Notes: generated by a model from the sequence alone, not told the origin. A stretch of DNA of 64,000 bases from Pseudogemmobacter bohemicus (GCF_003290025.1 NZ_QNHG01000006.1:66260-130259); one strand, 5' to 3'. Shown: positions 51,685-60,620, numbered from the stretch's first letter. Made by a program: numbers and translations.

Positions 51685-52494
51685 ATGTTCACCAACCGGC
51701 TGAAACAACAATGGGCCAACGGGCGCGCCGCCATCAATGGCTGGCTCTCGATCGGCAACCCCTTCACCGCCGAGATCATGGCGGCGCAGGGCTATGACAG
51801 CATCACCATCGACGCCCAGCATGGCGCGCTGGACTACACTGCCGTGCTGCCGATGCTGCAGGCAATGCGCGCCTCGGGGGTGACGCCGATGGTCCGCGTG
51901 CCCTGGCGCGAGCCGGGCGCGATTATGAAAGCGCTGGATGCCGGCGCCCAGGGCATCATCTGCCCGATGGTGAACTCCGCCACTGAGGCCGCCGAATTCG
52001 TCAGCTACACCCGCTATCCGCCGCATGGGCAACGCAGCTACGGCCCGACCCGCGCGGCGGTGGCCTATGGCGGCTATGGCGCCGCGGCCAATGACGAAGT
52101 GCTGGCGCTGGCGATGATCGAAACGCAAAGCGGCGTCGACAATCTTGAGGAAATCGCCGCCACACCCGGGCTTGACGGCATCTATATCGGCCCGGCCGAT
52201 CTGACACTTGGCACCACCGGCACCCGCCATCCCATCGGCTTTGACCGTGAGGAGCCCGAACTGATCGAGCTGATCCGGCACATCCTGGCCGTCTGCAAGG
52301 CAAACGACATCCGCGCCTGCATCCATTGCGGCACCCCCGATTACGCCGCCCGCGCCATTCAGTGGGGGTTCGACCTCACCACCGTCGGGGGCGATTCCCG
52401 CCTGCTGGCCGCCGCCGCCTCGGCCTCGGTCGCAAAATGGCGCGAGCTGACCGGCGCCGCCCCCGCCCCTGCCAGCCCGAAAGGGGGCTATTGA
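51685..52494 (+). CDS. HpcH/HpaI-family class II aldolase
   Basis: 269 residues, HpcH/GarL barrel. Likely metal ligands are the glutamate in MIETQSGVDNLEEI and the aspartate in GIYIGPADLTLG; the catalytic-histidine loop is DAQHG. Members split 2-keto-3-deoxy acids to pyruvate plus an aldehyde or semialdehyde, with a broad range. It lies between an aldehyde dehydrogenase and a hydroxyacid dehydrogenase that could handle the two products. The stop overlaps the next start by one base (TGATG). Confidence 0.88.
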   Translation: MFTNRLKQQWANGRAAINGWLSIGNPFTAEIMAAQGYDSITIDAQHGALDYTAVLPMLQAMRASGVTPMVRVPWREPGAIMKALDAGAQGIICPMVNSATEAAEFVSYTRYPPHGQRSYGPTRAAVAYGGYGAAANDEVLALAMIETQSGVDNLEEIAATPGLDGIYIGPADLTLGTTGTRHPIGFDREEPELIELIRHILAVCKANDIRACIHCGTPDYAARAIQWGFDLTTVGGDSRLLAAAASASVAKWRELTGAAPAPASPKGGY

Positions 52495-53468
52495 TGCCGC
52501 ATCTCCTGATCGCCGGAAAGCTGCACCCTTCCGGCACCGCGCTGCTCGATGAGCTGCAAACCAAAGGCTTCACCATCGACTATGTCGAAGAGGTCTCGGA
52601 ACCCTCCTACGCGCCGCTGATCCACAAGGCCGATGGTCTGGTGATCCGCACGCAGCCACTTTCCGCCGCGACAATTGCAAAGGCGGAAAAGCTGAAAGTC
52701 GTCTCGCGCCATGGCGTCGGCTATGATTCCGTTGATCTGAACGCGCTGAATACGCGCGGCATCGCGTTGACCATCGTGGGCGATGTGAACTCGGTCTCGG
52801 TTGCCGAACATGCGATGATGCAGCTTCTGGCCGGCGCCAAGCGCGTGCTGCTGGCTGACCGCGCCGTGCGCGAGCCGGGCGAGTGGAACTGGCGCAACCA
52901 GCTTGAGGCGCAGGAGATTTCCGACAAGAACCTGCTGATCATCGGCTTTGGCCGCACGGGTCAGCGGCTGGCGAAAATGGCCGCCGGGTTTGATATGAAG
53001 ATCCGCGCGCATGACCCCTGGCTGTCGCGCAATGGCTGGCCCCAGGGGCCGGTGGCCGAGGCGAAGGACCTGGCCGAGGCCCTCGCCTGGGCCGATTGCA
53101 TCTCGATCCATGTGCCGAAATCCGAGCGCCCGACACTGGGCGCCGCCGAGATCGCGCTGATGAAGCCCGGCGTCATCCTCGCCAATACCGCGCGCGGCGG
53201 CGTGGTTGATGAAGAGGCTCTGACCGCAGCGCTGGTCTCGGGCCAGATCGGGGCTGCGGGACTGGATGTCTTTGCCGAAGAGCCGCCCGCCCGCCATATC
53301 CCGCTTTTCGACCTCCCGAATGCGGTGCTTTCGCCGCATATTGCCGGCCTCACCGCCGAATGCGCGGCACGGATGGCGGTTTCCTCTGTCGAGAACGCGG
53401 TCAATTTCCTTGCGGGCCAGATCGACCCGCATCTCATCGTCAACCGGGATTTCGCCCATGCCAGCTAA
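52494..53468 (+). CDS. D-isomer-specific 2-hydroxyacid dehydrogenase
   Basis: 324 residues. The NAD-binding motif is IIGFGRTGQRLAK. The catalytic arginine (NTARGGVVDE), glutamate (DVFAEEPP) and histidine (LSPHIAGLT) are all present. It reduces a 2-keto acid such as hydroxypyruvate, glyoxylate or pyruvate, or the reverse. A longer frame to 52326 overlaps the aldolase; ATG 52494 has an AAAGGGGG site. Its end overlaps the following Gfo/Idh gene by 11 bases. Confidence 0.9.
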   Translation: MPHLLIAGKLHPSGTALLDELQTKGFTIDYVEEVSEPSYAPLIHKADGLVIRTQPLSAATIAKAEKLKVVSRHGVGYDSVDLNALNTRGIALTIVGDVNSVSVAEHAMMQLLAGAKRVLLADRAVREPGEWNWRNQLEAQEISDKNLLIIGFGRTGQRLAKMAAGFDMKIRAHDPWLSRNGWPQGPVAEAKDLAEALAWADCISIHVPKSERPTLGAAEIALMKPGVILANTARGGVVDEEALTAALVSGQIGAAGLDVFAEEPPARHIPLFDLPNAVLSPHIAGLTAECAARMAVSSVENAVNFLAGQIDPHLIVNRDFAHAS

Positions 53469-54597
53469 CCAATCTACCGGAAAACCAAAGCTCCGGATCG
53501 GCCTGATCGGCACCGGCTTCATGGGCAAGGCCCATGTCTTCGGCTTCACCTCGGCGCCGAAAGTGTTCGAACTGCCCTATGACCTCGAACTCCACACCCT
53601 CGCCGATGTAACGCCCGAGGCCGCCCAACGCGCCGCGCGCGAGCTGGGCTTTGCCCATGCCACCACCGACTGGCGCGACCTGGTGAAGAACCCCGAAATC
53701 GACCTGATCTCGATCACCGCGCCGAATGCGCTGCATAAGGAAATGTCGCTGGCAGCGATTGCGGCCGGGAAACATGTGTATTGTGAAAAGCCGCTGGCGC
53801 CGCTGGCCGCTGACGCGCTGGAGATGACGCTGGCGGCCGAGAAGGCCGGGGTGAAAACGCAGGTCGGCTTCAACTATCTGTGCAACCCGATGCTGCGGCT
53901 GGCGCGCGACATGATCGCGGCGGGCGAGCTGGGCGAGATCCGTGGCTATCGCGGCCTCCATGCCGAGGATTACATGGCCGATCCCAATGGAGCCTGGACC
54001 TTCCGCCATGACCCGGCAGGCGGCGGCGCGCTGGCCGATATCGGCAGCCATGCGCTCGCCACTGCCGAATTCCTGCTTGGCCCGATCACCGAGGTGATGG
54101 GCGATTGCCTGACGCTGATCCCGTCCCGTCCCGATGGCAAGGGCGGCAGCCGCAAGGTCGAGGTCGACGATGTAGGCCGCGCCTTCCTGCGTTTTGCCAG
54201 CGGCGCGCAAGGCTCCATCGAAGGGAACTGGATCGCAACAGGGCGCAAGATGCAGCATGATTTCGAGGTTTACGGCACCAAAGGCGCCCTTGCCTTCAGC
54301 CAGGAGCGCTTCAGCGAGCTGCATTTTTATTCGACCGATGACGCCCCCGGCCGCCGTGGCTTCCGCCGGATCGAGGCGGCCCCCGATCACGCGCCATACG
54401 GGCGTTTTTGCGTGGCGCCCGGCCATCAGCTCGGCTTCAATGATCTGAAAGCCATCGAGGTCGAGGGCTATATCCGCGCCATTGCCGGAGACATTCCCGA
54501 GCCCTTCGGCTTCCGTGCCGGTCTCCGGATCCAGACCCTGGTGGAGACCATCCAGCGCTCTTCCGCCGCGCGGGAATGGCTGAAAGTGCCCGCCTGA
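53458..54597 (+). CDS. Gfo/Idh/MocA-family oxidoreductase
   Basis: 379 residues. The Rossmann motif is LIGTGFMGKAHV and the lysine motif VYCEKPLAPL. The substrate motif differs from the other two extra family members: GGALADIGSHALATAEFLLG. It is last in the iolG operon and faces the apionate-type cassette across a shared terminator. D-apiose dehydrogenase is a member of this family, so it could act on apiose, but a sugar or cyclitol substrate tied to iolG is equally possible. The start ATG 53458 lies within the end of the preceding gene. Confidence 0.88.
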   Translation: MPANQSTGKPKLRIGLIGTGFMGKAHVFGFTSAPKVFELPYDLELHTLADVTPEAAQRAARELGFAHATTDWRDLVKNPEIDLISITAPNALHKEMSLAAIAAGKHVYCEKPLAPLAADALEMTLAAEKAGVKTQVGFNYLCNPMLRLARDMIAAGELGEIRGYRGLHAEDYMADPNGAWTFRHDPAGGGALADIGSHALATAEFLLGPITEVMGDCLTLIPSRPDGKGGSRKVEVDDVGRAFLRFASGAQGSIEGNWIATGRKMQHDFEVYGTKGALAFSQERFSELHFYSTDDAPGRRGFRRIEAAPDHAPYGRFCVAPGHQLGFNDLKAIEVEGYIRAIAGDIPEPFGFRAGLRIQTLVETIQRSSAAREWLKVPA

Positions 54598-54617
54598 CCG
54601 CCCTCCCGAACGATTGC

Positions 54618-54639
54618 CGCGCCCGTATTCACGGGCGCG
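54618..54639. terminator. Bidirectional terminator between convergent operons
   Basis: 9-bp arms CGCGCCCGT and ACGGGCGCG with an ATTC loop, between the Gfo/Idh stop (54597) and the kinase stop (54629), overlapping the latter. Confidence 0.65.
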
Positions 54640-55978
54640 CGCCGCCCCCGTCGCGGATCCAGCCGAAATAATCCTCGCTGCCCATCTGGCCGCCTTTCAG
54701 CGCGATTTCCAGCCCGTCGAAATCGCCCACCGCATGGGCGCGCGCCAGCGAGGCGCCCGGAATGGTCGGCGCCAGCGCCTCAAGCGCGAAGATCCCCATC
54801 TGCCGCGTGGCATGGCCGGAGGTATCACCCCCCGAGATCACCACCCGTTTCAGCCCTGCCGCGCGGGTCAGATCGGCCAGCAGGCGCCCCAGTGTCTCAC
54901 CGATCTGCTGGTTGAACGCCGCCGGATCGCGGCCGGTCTCGGCCAGCGCGCGCGCCAAAGCCGCCACGCCCGGATCCTCCGGCCCCTCGGCAGTGTGGAT
55001 CAGCACATCCTGCCCGGCATTCAACGCCGCCAGCGCCACGGCCCGCAAAGGCGTCACCACATCTTCGCCCCGGCACAAAGCCGCCGCATCCAGCGCGAAA
55101 GTGGTAAAGCCATGGCCCCGTGCCCAGCCGATCTGAGCCGCCGTGATCGGCGAGACCGAGCCCGAGACCACCAGGACCGGCGCCGGCGCCCGTCCCCTTC
55201 CAGGCGGCGGCGGTGGCAGGACATGCTGACCCGAGGCCACCAGATGCCGGAGCACCGCATATTCCACGCCCTGCGACCCAATTGTGAACAAGAGTTCATG
55301 TTCTGACGCCTGCCAGATCAACCGCCCGGCCTCGACCTCGGAACCTGGATCCATCTCGTCCAGCGTCACCGCCCTTGCGCCCAGGGCCAACAGCCGCGCC
55401 AGCGCCGCATCCGCGCCCGAGGCGTAATCCTCCAGCGTCAGGCAGCCAATCGCCACATCGGTCTGGCGCGACAGATGCAGCGCAACATCCGCCTCGTCCA
55501 TCGGCGTCACCGGATGACGCGCCATCACCGGATGCAGGTCAAGCCGATAAACCGCCCCCCCTGCCCCGGCGAAAAGATGGCCAAAGGCCTGATACCGCCG
55601 CATCTGCGGCGCCGCGATCACGATGGGCACCCAGGGGTTCCGGAACAGCTCCAGCCCGATCTCAAGCGCCGCCCCGATGCTGCCGATATGCGGCGCGGAA
55701 TCGAGGGTGGAGCACACCTTGTAATGGATCACCCGCGGCCGAAGCGCCGCCAGCGCCCGGAACGCCCCGGGCAGATTGAGCCGCATCCAGTCCGGGCTTT
55801 CTGTCCGCGCGGTCGAGGCGACACCGACACCGCGCAGCCCGGGAAACCGCGCCAGTTGCGCAGCCGTCGGCGTTTCGAGAAACAGCATGGCGGGCAGGCC
55901 GCCAAAGGCCAGCGCCTCCATCGTCGCGGCCGCGCCGGTGAAATCATCGCCATACCAGGCAAAATCGAGACCCATCAT
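54629..55978 (-). CDS. DUF1537 four-carbon acid sugar kinase, 3-oxo-isoapionate kinase candidate
   Basis: 449 residues. The N-terminal domain begins FAWYGDDFTGAAATMEAL, the DUF1537 substrate-binding signature (GDDFTGA). The C-terminal nucleotide-binding domain has VISGGDTSGHATRQMG. This family phosphorylates acid sugars; OiaK phosphorylates 3-oxo-isoapionate. It is coupled by an ATGA overlap to a RuBisCO-like gene preceded by an ApnO-like gene, exactly the partners of OiaK. The start 55978 (MMGLDF) is set by that overlap; ATG 55975 would serve equally. Confidence 0.82.
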   Translation of the reverse strand: MMGLDFAWYGDDFTGAAATMEALAFGGLPAMLFLETPTAAQLARFPGLRGVGVASTARTESPDWMRLNLPGAFRALAALRPRVIHYKVCSTLDSAPHIGSIGAALEIGLELFRNPWVPIVIAAPQMRRYQAFGHLFAGAGGAVYRLDLHPVMARHPVTPMDEADVALHLSRQTDVAIGCLTLEDYASGADAALARLLALGARAVTLDEMDPGSEVEAGRLIWQASEHELLFTIGSQGVEYAVLRHLVASGQHVLPPPPPGRGRAPAPVLVVSGSVSPITAAQIGWARGHGFTTFALDAAALCRGEDVVTPLRAVALAALNAGQDVLIHTAEGPEDPGVAALARALAETGRDPAAFNQQIGETLGRLLADLTRAAGLKRVVISGGDTSGHATRQMGIFALEALAPTIPGASLARAHAVGDFDGLEIALKGGQMGSEDYFGWIRDGGGARP

Positions 55979-57234
55979 TTGCCCCCGAATTTGGCAAGCG
56001 AAGCTGCCAGCTCGGGATGCGTCTTCGCATGAACCTCCAGAGCAATGCCCGATGCCGCCGCCTCCCAGGCCTGGCGGATGGCACGCACACCGCCCGCCGC
56101 GCCCATCGGATGGCCATGGATGCCGCCGCCGCCGAGATACATCAGATCCAGCGCGCCGCCGGTGCCCTGATATGTCGCCGTCGCCTGGCCGCCCCATTGC
56201 CCCGATCCACAAACCGGCAGCGCGCGGTCTCCGGGCGAGAAAATCGGCTCGGCCATATCGGCGAAGCTGCGCAGGAAGCTCTCATCCGGCTCCCAGTATT
56301 TCGCGGCGATGCCGTTGATCTGGAACTGATCGACCCCCAGCAGGCGCCAGATTTTCTGGTAGGGGCGAAAGGCCATGCCAATCGCCGGATGACGGGTCAT
56401 CAGATCCCAGCCATTCCGATGCGCATGCAGCGCCAGGTTTGACCGGCGGCGCAAAAACGTCATGCCGCCATAGCCGATGGAATTGATATTCACCACCGCT
56501 GCCTGGCCGCCATGGTTCACCACCACATCATGCCGGCGAACCATCTCCTCCGGGTCGGCCGAGGACAGGCCAAAGGCATAGAGCACCCTCTTGCCGGTCT
56601 TCTGCGCATGATCGTCGATCACCCGCATGATCGCCGCCACCCGGTCGTCAAAGGGCGAATAGGCGGGCGAGGTCAGCTTCTCGTCATCCTTGATGAAATC
56701 GACCCCGGCCTCGCACAGCGTGCGCACCATCCCCGCGACCTCTTCGGGCAATAGCCCCAGCGACGGTTTAATGATCGAGGCGATGATCGGCGCTTTCGCC
56801 GGAAAATCGAGACCGCAAAGCCGGTAAGACCCCTCCACCCCGAATTGCGGGCCGGGATGCACGGCGTAAGCCGAAGGCAATTCGATATCCAGAAGCCGCG
56901 CAGCCGTAAGGCCGCGCGTCGCGTAAAGCGCGTTGATGCCGATGGTCTGAAGCGAGGCAAAATCAGTGCCGATGCTTTCCAGCGGAAAGTCGATCACCAC
57001 TTCGGCACGGCGGAACGGGCCGGGTGTATCCGTGGGCCAGGCCGGCGCGGCGGCCGGTTCCAGCCCGGTCACCGAGACCACCCGCGCAGCGCAGCGCGCC
57101 TTCACATCCGCCGTCTCGCCCGGCAGGTCGGTGAAAGTGCCGGTCGACTGATCAGTCGCGATCTTCACCGCCATCCGCTCGGGATCATCCGGCGTCTCGA
57201 TCAGATAGCGGAAACGGATCTGGTCCTGTTCCAT
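55975..57234 (-). CDS. RuBisCO-like protein, 3-oxo-isoapionate-4-phosphate lyase candidate
   Basis: 419 residues, RuBisCO large-chain fold. K156 (IIKPSLG) matches RuBisCO K175. The metal and carbamate site VDFIKDDE keeps K182, D184 and E185, matching K201, D203 and E204. The second lysine of KPKLGL is serine. Such proteins do not fix CO2. With an ApnO-like and a DUF1537 gene, the likely role is that of OiaX (3-oxo-isoapionate-4-phosphate decarboxylase, giving L-erythrulose phosphate) or OiaT (transcarboxylase/hydrolase, giving 3-phosphoglycerate and glycolate). ATG 57234 has a GGAGGAG site. Confidence 0.85.
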   Translation of the reverse strand: MEQDQIRFRYLIETPDDPERMAVKIATDQSTGTFTDLPGETADVKARCAARVVSVTGLEPAAAPAWPTDTPGPFRRAEVVIDFPLESIGTDFASLQTIGINALYATRGLTAARLLDIELPSAYAVHPGPQFGVEGSYRLCGLDFPAKAPIIASIIKPSLGLLPEEVAGMVRTLCEAGVDFIKDDEKLTSPAYSPFDDRVAAIMRVIDDHAQKTGKRVLYAFGLSSADPEEMVRRHDVVVNHGGQAAVVNINSIGYGGMTFLRRRSNLALHAHRNGWDLMTRHPAIGMAFRPYQKIWRLLGVDQFQINGIAAKYWEPDESFLRSFADMAEPIFSPGDRALPVCGSGQWGGQATATYQGTGGALDLMYLGGGGIHGHPMGAAGGVRAIRQAWEAAASGIALEVHAKTHPELAASLAKFGGK

Positions 57235-57267
57235 GGTCTCTCCTCCCCCTCCCGGCAATCAGATCCG

Positions 57268-57305
57268 CCCGCCGCGCCGATGGGAGGAGGAGGAGGCGCG
57301 GCGGG
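57268..57305 (-). other. Intercistronic hairpin between apnO-like and RuBisCO-like genes
   Basis: Perfect 11-bp arms CCCGCCGCGCC and GGCGCGGCGGG with a purine/pyrimidine-rich 16-base loop, 13 bases after the apnO-like stop. It may be a stability or partial termination element. Confidence 0.5.
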
Positions 57306-57318
57306 TCAACATCCGCAA

Positions 57319-58149
57319 TCAGGTGATGCGGATGATCGAGGCCTTGATCTCTTCGAAATCGAAGACCCGTTTCCAGTCGTCTTTCATCAGCACAGGCTTG
57401 CCGAATTCAATCGCCTTGTTGCAGGCATCCGAGAACTGGCCGCCCTTGACCTCGTCAAAGATCACCGCGCCGAGGATGTTCATATGACCCAGCAGGAAAT
57501 CCCGCGCGCAGTCATAGGAAACACCCCGCTTGATCACCTCATCCATCGCCTCGCGCATGACAACCAGCAGCGAGGCGCAGACGGTTTCCGACAGGCCGGG
57601 CTCCAGATAGGCCATCTGTTCGACGGTGACGCGGTGGCTGCGGGCGACCGGCGCATAGATGGTTTTCGCGACCTTTTCACCTAGGGCGTAATCCGCCTCC
57701 GGCCCCTGCATCAGCGCGTTCACCACGCCCTGCTGCGCTGCGATGCCACCGAAATGATCGGCGCGACCCTCGGGCGTCGCCTCGTCATTGAAGATCGGCG
57801 GGTGGCAGGGATGGGTGACGAAATAGGTGATGTCGGCGCGCTCGGGCAGGTGATTGGCGAAAGGCGCCGCCGCATCGAGGCAAACCACCATCGTGCCCGG
57901 GTTCAGCTTCGGCACGATGTCACGCGCAACCGCGCCGATGGCGGTATCGGGCACTGCCAGAACCACGACTTCGGCATTCCGGATCGCCTCATCGGGGGTG
58001 ACGCAATCGACGCCATGCGTCTCTTTCGCACGGGCCCGCCCGGCATCCGAAACCTCGACATAAGTGACATCGAAATCGCTGTTCAGCAGATTGCGCGTCA
58101 GGCGCATCCCCATTTTTCCGCCAGCGCCGAAAAGAGCCAGTCTGGTCAT
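57319..58149 (-). CDS. apnO: D-apionate oxidoisomerase-like NAD-binding protein
   Basis: 276 residues. The N-terminal Rossmann motif is LFGAGGKMGMRL; the remainder matches the type annotated as phosphogluconate-dehydrogenase C-terminal-like (THPCHPPIFNDEA, EQMAYLEPGLSETVC, LLGHMNILGAVIFD). ApnO has this architecture and oxidises D-apionate with hydroxymethyl migration to 3-oxo-isoapionate. The next two genes encode candidates for the following two steps, which raises confidence. ATG 58149 has a GAGTGAG site and begins at the Rossmann strand; upstream frame to 58320 is not supported. Confidence 0.75.
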   Translation of the reverse strand: MTRLALFGAGGKMGMRLTRNLLNSDFDVTYVEVSDAGRARAKETHGVDCVTPDEAIRNAEVVVLAVPDTAIGAVARDIVPKLNPGTMVVCLDAAAPFANHLPERADITYFVTHPCHPPIFNDEATPEGRADHFGGIAAQQGVVNALMQGPEADYALGEKVAKTIYAPVARSHRVTVEQMAYLEPGLSETVCASLLVVMREAMDEVIKRGVSYDCARDFLLGHMNILGAVIFDEVKGGQFSDACNKAIEFGKPVLMKDDWKRVFDFEEIKASIIRIT

Positions 58150-58281
58150 CGTCTCACTCCTCATATCCAACTGGTATGATGAGTGCGCCAGTATGCGAAA
58201 AAGTGCAAGAGGCCATCCGCGCCCTGTGGCCCGATGTAAGAAATCGTGATCCCGGGGGTGTAATCCCTGAAAAGGGTCAGC

Positions 58282-58304
58282 GGCGGAGGAAAACAGCCCC
58301 CGCC
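58282..58304 (-). terminator. Hairpin terminator of the tag-like operon
   Basis: Minus strand: GGCGGGGG and CCTCCGCC pair over 8 bp (one G-U) around a T-containing loop, 7 bases after the protease stop at 58311. Confidence 0.5.
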
Positions 58305-58310
58305 TGCCGG

Positions 58311-59786
58311 TCAGTGACACTCGATCCGCAGCGCCTGGGCCCGGTGTTTCGCCGCCACCTCCTCGGTCGTCATCGCCTCACGCGTACCGCGGTCGCGGAT
58401 ATAGCGGATGCCGTAACGGTCAAGAAAATCCATCGCAACCTCACCCCGGATCACCCAGGCGACATTCTCGATCATCTCGTTGCCGGTCGCTTTCGACACC
58501 ACTACCGCGACCTGGCGGCCATAGCTGTCCAAAAGCGGCCCCCCCGAATTCCCCGGCTGCACCGGCGCGGTGACCTGCATCTGCAACAAGTTTCCCTCCA
58601 TCCCGAACAGGCTGGAGATGATGCCGTCGGTCACATTCTGGGCATGGGTCATGCGGAACACCGGATAGCCGATGGCAATCACCTTCTCCCCAAGCGCCGG
58701 CATGCCCGAACGGAAGGAAACCGGCTCCCGATTGGCGAAATGGTCGCTCTGGATCAGCGCCAGATCGGTGCGCACATCGACCCCGATCAGCCGCGCGGGC
58801 CGGCCATTGACGGTCAGCGATTTGCAGGTTCCGACCACATGATGATTGGTCAGGATATGACCTTCGGTCGAGACCAGCGAGCCGGACCCATTGCCCAGCA
58901 TCGAGCGGAACCAGCCCGGCTGATCATCCATGCCCGGATAATCGCCAGAGCGCAGCCTGGCCTCGCGCTCGGATTTCGAAACGCCGGCGCCTGCGAAAAG
59001 ATCCAGCGATTCCAGCATGGTCAGCACCACCGGCTGCAAGGCGGCATGGCTTTCCGCCGGGATCACGATCAGGATCCCCCGGCTCTCCCCCCGCCAGGCC
59101 GAGACGACCATATAGATCCGCTGGCCCAGCGTCTCGACCATCAGATAGCCTACATCCCCGGCCAGCCCGTGGCTCAGGATCGCGGTGCCCGGATCGTTTT
59201 CCGCATAGGTTTCAGCAAAAAAACCGGTGATCTGCCGGGGTGAAATCGCGTCACCCCATCGGAGCTGCTGCAGCGTGAACGTCACCGCCGCACGGCTGGG
59301 AAAGCTGAGATCCATCGACTCGTCGCCCACCACGCGGGGTGGGCCAAGAAACCCCTTCGGCAGCGCCATGCGGATCCCCGTCCAGTCCGAGGTCTCGGTC
59401 TCGATCTTCTGCCCGGCCGAGGTCACCGCCGCCCGCTTGCGCAGAATCTCGCGCTGCTCCGGGGTCAGCTCGCCCGTGCTGCGCAGGCCAAGGCTCTCCT
59501 GGAAATTGCGGATCGCCTGCCGCAGATCCTGGTTCGGAATACCGTCGGTCGCCCCCGAATAATGGCCGATCCACAACAGATCCATCTGCAAGGCCGCCGT
59601 CTCGCGCCCGGCATTGCGATCCGGCGGGCGCAGGCCGAAAGCATGCAGCACCTCGGCCGGCATATCGGCCAGGGCGGGCAAAGGCGCCGCCATGGCCGTG
59701 ATCAGGAATGCAAGCGCCGCCAGAGGCGACAGCCGCGCGCGGCGCCGGCCCTTCGTGGCTGGCGCGAAGAGCCGGCCCAGCCTCAT
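58311..59786 (-). CDS. Secreted trypsin-like serine protease with peptidoglycan-binding-like N-domain
   Basis: 491 residues. A signal peptide ends near LPALA-DM (residue 40). Residues about 62-118 look like a PG_binding_1 helix bundle (DGIPNQDLRQAIRNFQESLG). The C-terminal trypsin-like domain has the catalytic triad H316 (TNHHVV), D341 (RTDLAL) and S414 (QPGNSGGPL). It should act in the periplasm. It overlaps the lipoprotein gene by 4 bases, so it is co-made with the tag-like proteins; a protease at this position is not part of the known TagQRST set. Confidence 0.87.
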   Translation of the reverse strand: MRLGRLFAPATKGRRRARLSPLAALAFLITAMAAPLPALADMPAEVLHAFGLRPPDRNAGRETAALQMDLLWIGHYSGATDGIPNQDLRQAIRNFQESLGLRSTGELTPEQREILRKRAAVTSAGQKIETETSDWTGIRMALPKGFLGPPRVVGDESMDLSFPSRAAVTFTLQQLRWGDAISPRQITGFFAETYAENDPGTAILSHGLAGDVGYLMVETLGQRIYMVVSAWRGESRGILIVIPAESHAALQPVVLTMLESLDLFAGAGVSKSEREARLRSGDYPGMDDQPGWFRSMLGNGSGSLVSTEGHILTNHHVVGTCKSLTVNGRPARLIGVDVRTDLALIQSDHFANREPVSFRSGMPALGEKVIAIGYPVFRMTHAQNVTDGIISSLFGMEGNLLQMQVTAPVQPGNSGGPLLDSYGRQVAVVVSKATGNEMIENVAWVIRGEVAMDFLDRYGIRYIRDRGTREAMTTEEVAAKHRAQALRIECH

Positions 59787-60598
59787 CCGAGCAGCTTCTC
59801 GATCGAGTTCAGGCTGGCTTCCAGACCGGCCTGGGCCTTGGCATCCTGCGCCTGCATGTTCTTCGAGCTGGAGGTCACTTTCGTCACCGCAGGCGTGGCC
59901 GCCCGTGCCGAACGCGCCGAGGCATTCGAGGCCGCCAGCACTTCGGCGCGCGACACTGCCGCCGTGGCCGCAGTCGCATCGACATAGCTGTCGACCCGCT
60001 GGCCGATGCCATTGAACGTGGCCGAGACCACCTTGTTATCGGTCGCGATCCGCTTTCTCAGCACCGCAAGCTCTTTGCGGCCGGTCGCCTTGTCGATCTT
60101 GCCCGCCTTGATGCCGGCAGCCAGCTGCGCGGTCTGACCCGCGCGGCAGCGGCGCAACTCGGCCACATTGGCGCCCGTCCTGGTCACCAGCGCCTGCTCT
60201 TTCGTCGCATCCTGGTTGACCGAAGCCAGCAGCGTCGCCGCATCACGCGCATTGGCCTGCTTTTGCGAATAATAGGTGGCCGAGAAGCCGGTCAGCCCGC
60301 CGATTGCCGCTCCGGCCAGGGCACCTTTCAGACGATCATCGCCGCTCGACACCGCCGCGCCAAGGATCGCCCCGAAGACCGCACCGGCCGCCGCATTCTG
60401 CGCCTGTTTGTTGATCTCGGTCTGGCGGGCCTCGGAAATCCCGGTCAGGTATTTGCCGCAGCTGTCATTGGCATCCACCGCGCCGGGGGCCAGCACGATC
60501 TGTTCCGTGCAGCCCGCTGCCAGCACCATACCGGCCAGGGCCAGCACGGTCGTAGCCCGGGCAAAGCCACGAACCGGGGTCATTACAGTAAATTTCAT
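59783..60598 (-). CDS. Lipoprotein with glycine zipper, TagQ position
   Basis: 271 residues. The lipobox VLAAGC gives lipidation at C30. A glycine-alanine-rich segment (about 68-105, GAVFGAILGAA and GALAGAAIGGLTG) is a glycine-zipper-like membrane-associating part. The rest is alanine-rich and helical (YSQKQANARDAAT onward) with no known domain. In type VI secretion clusters TagQ is an outer-membrane lipoprotein encoded beside TagR. Here gene order and size fit TagQ, but sequence alone does not prove it. GAGGAG lies ahead of ATG 60598. Confidence 0.75.
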   Translation of the reverse strand: MKFTVMTPVRGFARATTVLALAGMVLAAGCTEQIVLAPGAVDANDSCGKYLTGISEARQTEINKQAQNAAAGAVFGAILGAAVSSGDDRLKGALAGAAIGGLTGFSATYYSQKQANARDAATLLASVNQDATKEQALVTRTGANVAELRRCRAGQTAQLAAGIKAGKIDKATGRKELAVLRKRIATDNKVVSATFNGIGQRVDSYVDATAATAAVSRAEVLAASNASARSARAATPAVTKVTSSSKNMQAQDAKAQAGLEASLNSIEKLLG

Positions 60599-60620
60599 TC
60601 TTTTTTCTCCTCAGCTGAGA

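Noticed and set aside
55975-57234. Genuine carbon-fixing RuBisCO
   Set aside because: The length is only 419 residues, KPKLGL is KPSLGL, and there are no Calvin-cycle neighbours; it is a RuBisCO-like protein in a sugar-acid operon.
58150-58200. Possible GntR-type operator (AACTGGTATGATG) before the apnO-like gene
   Set aside because: The half-sites do not form a convincing palindrome and no GntR gene is nearby.
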